Below are positions 51,612-59,260 of a stretch of 64,000 nt of DNA, piece by piece. Within the stretch, counting starts at the first letter, position 1, and every line of letters begins with the position of its first letter. Made by a program: the position numbers and the translations under genes. The notes under the pieces are model-generated. The model searched no databases and was not told the origin of the DNA. It saw only the letters and a list, made by a program, of their open reading frames with translations. The stretch is from IDS-8 sp040902105. Lineage in GTDB: Bacteria > Pseudomonadota > Gammaproteobacteria > Steroidobacterales > Woeseiaceae. The stretch covers positions 124,001 to 188,000 of the forward strand of contig JBBDXW010000074.1 in the NCBI GenBank assembly GCA_040902105.1, read 5' to 3'.

Positions 51612-53414
51612 ATGGAGTTGAAAGCCCTGACGTATCTGGTGGTCGGCGCGACGTTCGCGCTGTACATCGCCATAGCCTTCTGGTCGCGGGCGCACAATAC
51701 CGGCGACTTCTACATCGCCGGAAAGGGCGTCTCGCCGATCGCGAACGGCATGGCCACGGCGGCGGACTGGATGAGTGCCGCCTCCTTCATATCCATGGCG
51801 GGCCTGATTGCATTTCTCGGGTACGACGGTTCTGTGTACCTGATGGGATGGACCGGGGGCTATGTTCTGCTTGCGCTGTTCCTCGCGCCCTATCTCAGAA
51901 AGTTCGGCAAGTTCACGGTCCCGGAATTCATCGGCGAGCGCTATTACTCCAAAACGGCCCGCATCGTCGCCGTCATTTGCCTGATCTTTGTCTCGTTCAC
52001 CTACGTTGCGGGGCAGATGCGCGGTGTCGGCATCGTTTTCTCGCGGTTTCTCGAAGTCGATGTCAATGTCGGACTGATGGTCGGCATGGGCGTCGTATTC
52101 GTGTACGCGGTACTGGGCGGGATGAAGGGCATCACGTACACACAGGTTGCCCAATACTGCGTGCTGATTTTCGCCTACACGGTGCCGGCCGTTTTTATTG
52201 CTATCGAGATTACGGGCAATCCCGTTCCGCAACTTGCGTTCGGCGGCGATATCGCGGGCAGCGGCGAAAGTCTGCTCGGTAAACTGGACGACATCGTTAC
52301 GGCGCTGGGGTTCAATGAGTACACGAGCGGGACCAAGAGCAAGATCGACGTCTTCTGTATCACGCTGGCCTTGATGGTGGGAACCGCGGGCCTGCCGCAC
52401 GTCATCGTGAGATTCTTCACGGTACCGAAAGTGCGCGACGCGCGCATCTCCGCCGGATACGCGCTGCTTTTCATTGCGGTGCTGTACACAACGGCGCCGG
52501 CCGTTGGTGCGATGGCGCGTTACAATCTCGCCAACACGATACTGCCCGGCGAGGTTGGGACCGAGACGGGAAATCTGCTCTACGAAGAGCGGCCGGCCTG
52601 GATGAAAAACTGGGAGCGGACGGGACTGGTGACGTTCGACGACAAGAACGGCGATGGACGTATCCAGTATTACAACGACAGCAACCCGGATTTTGCCGGC
52701 TCCGCGAACAGCTACGGATGGCGGGGCAGCGAATTGTCCGTCGACAACGACATCGTGGTGCTCGCCAACCCGGAAATCGCCGGCCTGCCGAATTGGGTGA
52801 TCGCGCTGGTCGCGGCGGGCGCAATCGCTGCGGCCCTTTCGACGGCGGCCGGTCTGCTGCTCGTTATTTCAGCCGCGGTTTCGCACGATCTGGTCAAGGG
52901 GATTTTCGTTCCGGGAATCTCCGAAAAGAACGAGTTGCGTGCGGGTCGCATTGCCGCCGCATTTGCCATTATTGTTGCCGGCTACCTGGGATTCGACCCT
53001 CCGGGCTGGGTCGCGCAGGTCGTTGCATTCGCCTTTGGCCTGGCGGCCGCATCGCTGTTCCCGGCGATTCTGCTGGGAATTTTCTTCAAGCGCATGAACA
53101 AGCAGGGCGCGATCGCGGGCATGCTGACCGGCTTGCTGTTTACGTATGGCTACATCGAGTACTTCAAGGGCTTGTTCCTCAAATGGGCCGGATCTCCGTG
53201 GGGGGATGACGTTGCTACCGAGTGGCTGTTCGGTATTTCTCCGGAAGGCATCGGCGTCATCGGTATGCTTCTGAACGTGCTGGTGGCGCTGAGTGTAAGC
53301 TACGTAACAGCGCCGCCACCGGACAGTATCCAGGAACTCGTGGAACACATCCGTATTCCCCGGGGAATCAAGATCGAAACAAGTTTTCGTGCAGCCCCTG
53401 ATGTCCGAAAATAA
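51612..53414 (+). CDS. sodium:solute symporter (VC2705 subfamily, acetate/monocarboxylate-like)
   Basis: 600 residues with about 13-14 hydrophobic segments. SSS motifs are GDFYIAGKGVSPIANGMATAADWMSAASFISM (seen as ADWMSAASFISMAG) and GMKGITYTQVAQYCVL. A loop at about residues 343-355 reads DKNGDGRIQYYN, an EF-hand-like calcium loop, typical of this subfamily. ActP-related members carry short-chain carboxylates such as acetate. It pairs with the DUF4212 subunit; its end overlaps the CDF gene by 14 bases. Confidence 0.92.
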   Translation: MELKALTYLVVGATFALYIAIAFWSRAHNTGDFYIAGKGVSPIANGMATAADWMSAASFISMAGLIAFLGYDGSVYLMGWTGGYVLLALFLAPYLRKFGKFTVPEFIGERYYSKTARIVAVICLIFVSFTYVAGQMRGVGIVFSRFLEVDVNVGLMVGMGVVFVYAVLGGMKGITYTQVAQYCVLIFAYTVPAVFIAIEITGNPVPQLAFGGDIAGSGESLLGKLDDIVTALGFNEYTSGTKSKIDVFCITLALMVGTAGLPHVIVRFFTVPKVRDARISAGYALLFIAVLYTTAPAVGAMARYNLANTILPGEVGTETGNLLYEERPAWMKNWERTGLVTFDDKNGDGRIQYYNDSNPDFAGSANSYGWRGSELSVDNDIVVLANPEIAGLPNWVIALVAAGAIAAALSTAAGLLLVISAAVSHDLVKGIFVPGISEKNELRAGRIAAAFAIIVAGYLGFDPPGWVAQVVAFAFGLAAASLFPAILLGIFFKRMNKQGAIAGMLTGLLFTYGYIEYFKGLFLKWAGSPWGDDVATEWLFGISPEGIGVIGMLLNVLVALSVSYVTAPPPDSIQELVEHIRIPRGIKIETSFRAAPDVRK

Positions 53415-54294
53415 CGCAGAATCGGACGACAACAGAAAACGCGTGCAGATCGCGCTCGCGATGACCGGCACGTTCATGCTGGTGGAAGTCGTCGGCGGCG
53501 CATTGTCCGGCTCGCTCGCGTTGCTGGCCGACGCCGGCCACATGCTGACGGACACGATGGCGCTCGGCCTTGCGGCCGTGGCATTTCGTGTCAGTGCTAA
53601 GCCGGCCGATGCGAAACGCAGCTATGGCTATCACCGCTTCCAGATCCTTGCGGCCTTCGTCAATGGCCTGTTACTGATCGGAATCGTCGGCTGGATTCTC
53701 ATGGAGGCGATAAGCCGTTTCATGTCGCCGCCCGCGGTGATGGGCAGGCTCATGCTCGTTATCGCCGGGGCCGGCCTCATCGTCAATGTGGCGACGTTTC
53801 TCGTCCTGCACGGCGGCGACCAGGAGAACATGAACATTCGCGGAGCGGCGCTGCACGTGATGGGCGACCTGCTGGGATCTATGGCAGCAATCGTCGCCGC
53901 AATGACCATCATTTTTACAGGCTGGATGCCGATTGATCCGCTACTGTCGATGCTTGTTGCTGCGCTCATCCTGAGGAGTGCATGGCGCCTGGTAAAACAC
54001 AGCGCTCACGTACTGCTCGAAGGCGCGCCGGAATGGTTCGACGTGGAGCAGATGCGGCAGCGCCTGAGTATGGCGATACCCCAGATCGTCAGCATTCACC
54101 ATGTCCATGTCTGGGGTCTGACACTGCAGCGGCTGATGTTGACGATGCACGTGTGTGTCGCGGCGCGGGATAATGATGCAACACTGATCGTGCGGCAGGT
54201 CAAGAGGATGCTCAAAGACGAATTCGGCATCGATCATTCGACGATCGAAGTCGAATACGAACACTGCGCAGACGAGCAGGCCGCCGATTGCTGA
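53401..54294 (+). CDS. cation diffusion facilitator family transporter
   Basis: 297 residues from ATG 53401, inside the end of the symporter gene; GTG 53389 is possible. Six hydrophobic segments and the metal-binding motifs LLADAGHMLTDTMAL (TM2, His-x3-Asp) and LHVMGDLLGSMAAI (TM5, H-x3-D) are visible. The C-terminal cytoplasmic domain has the HHVHVWGL metal-site pattern. It exports zinc or a similar divalent cation in exchange for protons (CzcD/ZitB type). The overlap suggests co-transcription with the symporter, though no functional link is evident. Confidence 0.92.
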   Translation: MSENNAESDDNRKRVQIALAMTGTFMLVEVVGGALSGSLALLADAGHMLTDTMALGLAAVAFRVSAKPADAKRSYGYHRFQILAAFVNGLLLIGIVGWILMEAISRFMSPPAVMGRLMLVIAGAGLIVNVATFLVLHGGDQENMNIRGAALHVMGDLLGSMAAIVAAMTIIFTGWMPIDPLLSMLVAALILRSAWRLVKHSAHVLLEGAPEWFDVEQMRQRLSMAIPQIVSIHHVHVWGLTLQRLMLTMHVCVAARDNDATLIVRQVKRMLKDEFGIDHSTIEVEYEHCADEQAADC

Positions 54295-54310
54295 CGCTTG
54301 CGATTGACGC

Positions 54311-54844
54311 TCAATCCTCCGGCTGCACGACGCCGATATACGGCAAGGTCCGGTTCCGCTCCGCGTAGTCGAGACCGTAGCCCACGACCCACTCGTCGGC
54401 AATGTTGAATCCCACGTAGTCGATATCGACGTCCACTTCGGCGCGCTCGGCTTTGTGCAGCAGCGCGCAGGTGCGAACGGAAGCCGGCCGGTGCGACCGG
54501 AGCATGCCAATGAGGTAGTGCAGGGTTTGACCCGTATCGACGATATCCTCGACGATTAACACGTGTTTGCCTTCGATATTGCCGCGCACATCCATCACCA
54601 GCCGTACGGCGCCGCTCTGGATGCTGCCCTCTTCGTAGCTTGAAACGGCGATGAACTCGATGGTCCTCGGTATGCTGAGTCGGCGCGATAGGTCGGCGAG
54701 AAAAATAAACGATCCTTTCAGTACGCCAATGAGCACGAGCGCTTCCTTGTCGGCGTAGTCGGCCGATATCTGCAGCGCCAACTCGTCAACCCGGCACCGG
54801 ATGTCGGCCTCACTGATCAGTACTCGCGGATTGACGCTGCTCAC
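54311..54844 (-). CDS. hpt: hypoxanthine phosphoribosyltransferase
   Basis: 177 residues from GTG 54844, with AAGGA seven bases upstream; the open frame extends further but is not homologous. The PRPP-binding loop VLIVEDIVDTGQTL is intact, as are LVLIGVLKGSFIFLADL and the purine-binding YVGFNIADEWVVGYGLDYAE, seen as EWVVGYGLDYAE. It salvages hypoxanthine and guanine to IMP and GMP. It converges with the CDF gene and diverges from the symporter gene. Confidence 0.95.
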   Translation of the reverse strand: MSSVNPRVLISEADIRCRVDELALQISADYADKEALVLIGVLKGSFIFLADLSRRLSIPRTIEFIAVSSYEEGSIQSGAVRLVMDVRGNIEGKHVLIVEDIVDTGQTLHYLIGMLRSHRPASVRTCALLHKAERAEVDVDIDYVGFNIADEWVVGYGLDYAERNRTLPYIGVVQPED

Positions 54845-55022
54845 AGAGGTTCCTTGTCGCGATTCTGGCGACTGCGGCGGAAAGATGCATTCTATCGCAG
54901 CGGCGAAGAAGGCCGGTCGATACGCGGGGATTTTTCTGGTCCAATGCCGGCGGTGCCGTTGCCACCGCATACGAAGGCACGGCACACTCTCGACCAACCG
55001 TTCACCGTGGGGAGGGATATCG

Positions 55023-56396
55023 ATGGAACAGCTGCACGCCGCGCTGACGCAGATCAATTCCTTTGTCTGGGGTCCGTTCCTGCTGATTCCGCTGTTGCTG
55101 CTCACCGGCCTGTACCTGACGGTGCGCCTGGGGGGTTTACAATTCCGGGTTATCGGGCACGCGCTGTGGCTGGCATTGATCCGGCGCAGGGAACGCCGCG
55201 CGGAGATCGGCGACGTGTCGCACTACCAGGCCCTGGCGACGGCGCTGGCGGCAACCATCGGTGTGGGCAATATCGCCGGGGTGGCAACCGCTATCGGTAT
55301 CGGTGGGCCGGGCGCGCTTTTCTGGATGTGGATGACCGGCCTGGTCGGCATGGCCACCAAGTACTCGGAGGCGCTGTTGGGTGTGAAATATCGGCGCACC
55401 GACGCCCGCGGCGAACAGAGCGGCGGCCCGATGTACTACCTGACCTACGGTGTCGGCGGTGCCTGGGGAAGGGCACTGGGCGTGTCCTTCGCGGTGTTTG
55501 GCGCGGTGGCCGCCTTCGGTATCGGCAACATGGTGCAGGCCAACACCGCTGCGTCGCAGCTGCAATCCGCCTGGGGCGTGTCGCCATCCTTGAGCGGTCT
55601 CGTCATGATGATCGTTGCGGCGGTGGTCATCCTGGGTGGCATCAAGAGCATTGCGCGTTTCGCCGCGGCCGTGGTGCCGCTTATGTGCGTGCTCTATATC
55701 ATCGGCAACCTGGCGGTGTTGTTCGTGTTCGCCGAGCGCTTGCCTGCGGCGATCGCACTGGTGTTCACCGACGCCTTCAGCGGAACTGCGGCCGCGGGCG
55801 GCTTCACCGGTGCGGCGGTGATCCTGGCGATCCAGATGGGCGTGGCGCGCGGCATCTTCTCCAACGAGTCCGGTCTCGGCACCGGCGCCATCGCGGCCGC
55901 TTCGGCGATCACCGACAAGCCGGTGCGTCAGGCCATGGTGTCGATGACCCAGACCTTCATCGACACTCTGATCATGGTCAGCTTCACTGCGCTCGCGATC
56001 ATCGTCACGGGCGCCTGGACGCAGGAAGGACTCGTGGGTGCGCCGATGACCGCCTGGGCGCTGGAGCAGGGCCTGGGCGGCGGCTGGGGCACGCATGCCG
56101 TAACCATCGGCGTGTTGATTTTCGCCTTCACCACGATTCTCGGCTGGTGTTACTACGGCGAACGCTGCATCGAGCGCCTGGTCGGGCGCCACGGCGTGAT
56201 GCCGTACCGGCTGGTGTTCTCGGTAACGGTGTACTTCGGTGCGGTGCTGTCTCTGGAACTGGTGTGGACTTTCTCCGATATCGCCAACGGATTGATGGCA
56301 CTGCCGAACCTGATCGGCCTGTTGTTGCTGTCGGGCATCGTGGTCGCGGAGACGCGGGCCTATTTTGCCAACCGGAACTGGCGTGACGCGGAGTAA
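55023..56396 (+). CDS. alanine/glycine:cation symporter (AGCS family)
   Basis: 457 residues from ATG 55023, with GGAGGG about seven bases upstream. Around ten hydrophobic segments and the AGCS signatures GNIAGVATAIGIGGPGALFWMW (seen as GNIAGVATAIGIGGPGA) and the TM stretch with ALLGVKYR. GIFSNESGLGTGAIAAA is the conserved substrate/ion loop. It imports alanine or glycine with sodium. Its GC content is slightly higher than the neighbours. It is followed by 270 non-coding bases before eda. Confidence 0.93.
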   Translation: MEQLHAALTQINSFVWGPFLLIPLLLLTGLYLTVRLGGLQFRVIGHALWLALIRRRERRAEIGDVSHYQALATALAATIGVGNIAGVATAIGIGGPGALFWMWMTGLVGMATKYSEALLGVKYRRTDARGEQSGGPMYYLTYGVGGAWGRALGVSFAVFGAVAAFGIGNMVQANTAASQLQSAWGVSPSLSGLVMMIVAAVVILGGIKSIARFAAAVVPLMCVLYIIGNLAVLFVFAERLPAAIALVFTDAFSGTAAAGGFTGAAVILAIQMGVARGIFSNESGLGTGAIAAASAITDKPVRQAMVSMTQTFIDTLIMVSFTALAIIVTGAWTQEGLVGAPMTAWALEQGLGGGWGTHAVTIGVLIFAFTTILGWCYYGERCIERLVGRHGVMPYRLVFSVTVYFGAVLSLELVWTFSDIANGLMALPNLIGLLLLSGIVVAETRAYFANRNWRDAE

Positions 56397-56534
56397 GGAA
56401 ACGGCGGCGCCCGGCACGCCGCCGCGGCAAATCCACGACCTTTGTGCCAACCGGGCTCCTGCGCCCGTCTCCTCGCCGCTGCGCGGCACATCGGCGCACC
56501 TTCGCACGCGGCCGGATTTGTCATATCGTATGGA

Positions 56535-56548
56535 GGTAACCGGTTACC
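56535..56548. promoter_or_regulatory. LacI-type operator upstream of eda
   Basis: GGTAACCGGTTACC, a perfect 14-base palindrome with the ACCGGT centre typical of LacI-family operators. The identical sequence occurs at 58380, downstream of kdgK. It lies about 120 bases before the aldolase start. Regulator not in the window. Confidence 0.75.
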
Positions 56549-56666
56549 CTGACTGGCCGCAAACCGACGCCGCTTTGTGGACCGGATGCAGGTTGACGGA
56601 CATTCACAATGCCTGACGAAGGCGATGGAGAGCCCCGAGGGCGCGAGTACGATATGGCGAACGACC

Positions 56667-57314
56667 GTGACTATCGATAAACGACTGGAAGATCGATTGA
56701 CAGGAGCCGGCGTGGTGCCGCTGGTCCAGGCGGACGCGCCGCAAACGGCAATCGCGATCAGCAACGCGTTGCTTGCGGGCGGTCTCTCGGTGATCGAAGT
56801 CGTCCTGCGTACGGACGCGGCCTTGCGCTGCCTCGAAGCTGTCAGCGACGCTGTGCCGCAAGCAATTGTCGGCGCAGGAACGGTACTCAGCCGCGCACAA
56901 GCCGAGGCTGCGGTCGAGGCGGGAGCAAAATTCATCGTCTCTCCCGGTCTCGATGATGAGGTCGTTGCCACGGCCAAAGCGCACGGCTTGCCCGTATTTC
57001 CGGGCGTCGCAACAGCCTCTGAAGTTCAGCATGCTTTTAATCTCGGCTTGCGCATCGTCAAGTTTTTCCCGGCGAACGTCGCCGGCGGGACCGCGATGAT
57101 CAAGGCACTCAGTTCCGCATTCCGTGAGATGCGATTCATGCCGACCGGCGGCATCTCGGCGTCGAATCTCGCGGATTACCTGTCGCTGCCGTCGGTCGTC
57201 GCCTGCGGCGGCAGCTGGCTGACGCCGGCTGCCGCCGTCGAACAAGGCGACTTCGCTAAAATTACGGGCCTCGCGGCGGAGGCCGTCGCGATTGCGCGGT
57301 CGCGACGCGCCTGA
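56667..57314 (+). CDS. eda: 2-dehydro-3-deoxy-phosphogluconate aldolase
   Basis: 215 residues from GTG 56667, which gives the usual family length; ATG 56625 and ATG 56577 lengthen it without homology. The Schiff-base Lys132 is in LRIVKFFPAN and the catalytic Glu44 in SVIEVVLRT; VGAGTVLS and the C-terminal FMPTGGISASN phosphate loop are present. It splits KDPG into pyruvate and glyceraldehyde 3-phosphate. The KDG kinase gene follows 41 bases later, so the two form the end of a KDG route from pectin or hexuronates. Confidence 0.94.
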   Translation: MTIDKRLEDRLTGAGVVPLVQADAPQTAIAISNALLAGGLSVIEVVLRTDAALRCLEAVSDAVPQAIVGAGTVLSRAQAEAAVEAGAKFIVSPGLDDEVVATAKAHGLPVFPGVATASEVQHAFNLGLRIVKFFPANVAGGTAMIKALSSAFREMRFMPTGGISASNLADYLSLPSVVACGGSWLTPAAAVEQGDFAKITGLAAEAVAIARSRRA

Positions 57315-57355
57315 CCAGGTCGAGTACCGGCTTCGATAACGAGGAGATGGACAAC

Positions 57356-58384
57356 ATGGCAGAGTTTCTGTCGTTCGGCGAAATCATGCTGCGCTTGAAA
57401 ACACCCGGTAACGAACGGTTTTTTCAATCGTCGTCGTTCGAGGCGACCTTCGGCGGCGGCGAGGCGAACGTCGCCGTGGCGCTTGCCGGTTTTGGCCTGA
57501 ATTCGGGCTTCGTATCGGCGTTACCGCCGAACGACATCGGCGACGCCGCGATCCGCGAATTGCGCGGCTTCGGCGTTGATACCACTGCCATTCGGCGCGC
57601 GGGGCGCCGGGTCGGAATCTACTTCCTCGAGACCGGCGCAAACCAGCGCCCATCGAAAGTGATCTACGATCGGGCGGACTCATCCATCGCACAAGCGGGT
57701 CCCGGCGATTTCGATTGGGATCGTATCTTCGACGGCGCGAAATGGTTTCATATTACGGGCATCACGCCCGCGCTGAGCCAGTCTGCCGCGGATCTCAGCT
57801 TCGAGTCAGTTAAAGCCGCGAAGGCAAACGGCATAACGGTATCCTGCGATTTCAACTATCGCGGAAAACTCTGGAAGTACGGTAAGACAGCGGTCGAGGT
57901 GATGCGCGAACTGGTGAAGTTCGTCGATATTGGAATCGCCAACGAAGAAGATTGCCAGAAGGCTCTGGGTATCACGGTCGATGTTGACGTCAAGAGCGGC
58001 GACCTCGACCGCGCCAAGTACGAAGCGCTGAGCCACAAGATGATGGGGGCGTATCCGAACCTCTCGGTCATGGCGATCACCTTGCGCGAGTCCATGAGCG
58101 CAGACCGCAACGGCTGGTCGGCGTGCCTTCGGGACGAGGACGGTTTTCGCCTGTCGCGGCGCTACGAAATCGACGATATCGTCGATCGCGTCGGCGGCGG
58201 CGACAGCTTTGCGTCCGCACTCATCTACGGCCTTACCGCCTACGACGATCGGCAGCAGTCGCTCGAGTTCGCGGCGGCAGCGAGCTGCCTCAAGCATTCG
58301 ATCCCGGGCGATTTCAACCGGGTGTCGGTCGCCGAAGTGCGCAACCTGCTGGGCGGCGATGCCTCCGGCCGGGTGCAACGGTAA
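57356..58384 (+). CDS. kdgK: 2-dehydro-3-deoxygluconokinase (PfkB family)
   Basis: 342 residues from ATG 57356; GAGGAG lies nine bases before it, while the ATG at 57347 directly touches that site. PfkB features: FGGGEANVAVALAGFG near residue 33, and DDIVDRVGGGDSFASALIYG near 274, seen as DRVGGGDSFASAL, with catalytic base Asp283. It phosphorylates KDG to KDPG, the substrate of the Eda encoded just upstream. The stop codon lies inside the second GGTAACCGGTTACC palindrome. Confidence 0.93.
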   Translation: MAEFLSFGEIMLRLKTPGNERFFQSSSFEATFGGGEANVAVALAGFGLNSGFVSALPPNDIGDAAIRELRGFGVDTTAIRRAGRRVGIYFLETGANQRPSKVIYDRADSSIAQAGPGDFDWDRIFDGAKWFHITGITPALSQSAADLSFESVKAAKANGITVSCDFNYRGKLWKYGKTAVEVMRELVKFVDIGIANEEDCQKALGITVDVDVKSGDLDRAKYEALSHKMMGAYPNLSVMAITLRESMSADRNGWSACLRDEDGFRLSRRYEIDDIVDRVGGGDSFASALIYGLTAYDDRQQSLEFAAAASCLKHSIPGDFNRVSVAEVRNLLGGDASGRVQR

Positions 58385-58393
58385 CCGGTTACC
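58380..58393. promoter_or_regulatory. LacI-type operator, second copy, at end of kdgK
   Basis: GGTAACCGGTTACC, identical to 56535-56548, overlapping the kdgK stop codon and 30 bases before the lipoprotein start. It could control an internal promoter for the lipoprotein gene or form a repression loop with the first copy. Confidence 0.7.
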
Positions 58394-58422
58394 CGTCAGC
58401 GACATCCCAGGGGAGTCCCTCA

Positions 58423-58959
58423 ATGAACCATTGTTTAGTCCATCGCCTTGCGGCGGTACTCGCGGCGGGGATCGTCCTCGCAGCCTGCGGCGGGGAGCAT
58501 TCGCCGGCCGGGCACAGTGTCGTCAGCTCCGGCAAGGAGGCGACCGGGCTCGAAGCTGTGCCTGCGGAAGTTCTGCAAGCGGCACGTGCCGCGCGCCCGG
58601 AGCTTCGCATCGAGGACGCCGAGCAGGAGGTCCGAGGCGGCCAGGAATACTACGATATTGCGGGAAAAATGCCCGACGGCTCCGAACTGGAGCTGGATAT
58701 GACGACCGTGGACGGGGCCTGGACGGTGGTGGAAATTCAGCGTGACATTGCACTGGTCCAGGTCGCTGAGGGCGCGCGACAGGCGCTGTCGACCGTGAAA
58801 CCGGACTGGGGACCGACGCGTATCATCGAGAGTGACCAGGGCGACGGCGTCATCATTTACGAGTTTTTGGGTCCCGGGCCGGATTCCGGCGAGATCAAGA
58901 TCGAAGTGAAGCTGGAGGACAACCAGGCCGAAGCGCTGCGCGACGAGTGGGTCCATTAA
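58423..58959 (+). CDS. lipoprotein of unknown function (PepSY-like)
   Basis: 178 residues from ATG 58423 (GGGGAG eight bases upstream). The start has a lipoprotein signal with lipobox VLAAC (Cys about 25). The mature part has two alpha/beta units, EVLQAARAARPELRIEDAEQE...YYDIAGKMPDGSELELDM and a C-terminal IYEFLGPGPDSGEIKIEVKLED, resembling PepSY-type repeats. The gene is next to an operator of the KDG region, but no sugar-related role is visible. Confidence 0.75.
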   Translation: MNHCLVHRLAAVLAAGIVLAACGGEHSPAGHSVVSSGKEATGLEAVPAEVLQAARAARPELRIEDAEQEVRGGQEYYDIAGKMPDGSELELDMTTVDGAWTVVEIQRDIALVQVAEGARQALSTVKPDWGPTRIIESDQGDGVIIYEFLGPGPDSGEIKIEVKLEDNQAEALRDEWVH

Positions 58960-59144
58960 CAGCCCAACCGCGGTGTTGGCATTCCGGGCAGGACCTTACG
59001 GGCGGAAATCCGCCGCACCTCGCTCGAGCTCATCGTAACATCTTGATATTGCATACTATTACGCCTTCGACGCGCCCCGTCCAGCCGTTCCCGGCAAGGC
59101 AGCGATTCGCGCCGCCGCCGACGGCTAGTCATTCCAAAAAGGGT

Positions 59145-59172
59145 TTGACACCGGTGTCATAAATTGTAATAT
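59145..59172 (+). promoter_or_regulatory. promoter of the TonB receptor gene with overlapping LacI-type operator
   Basis: TTGACA (59145-59150) and TAATAT (59167-59172) are spaced 16 bases. The perfect palindrome TGACACCGGTGTCA (59146-59159) covers the -35 and half the spacer, so a bound repressor would block the polymerase. The start codon is at 59261, leaving a leader of about 80 bases. The remainder of the 58960-59260 gap holds no other gene. Confidence 0.75.
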
Positions 59173-59260
59173 TCAGCGTGTCGCACTGGCTTCCGACCCG
59201 CTCGAAGGCTGGCCGGGGGACAACGAAATTGGCGCTGCCTGAAACCTGAGGGGGGAAACA

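Noticed and set aside
54854..56386. A 510-codon plus-strand frame overlapping the AGCS symporter
   Set aside because: Arg/Gly/His-rich shadow frame; the overlapping frame encodes a full transporter.
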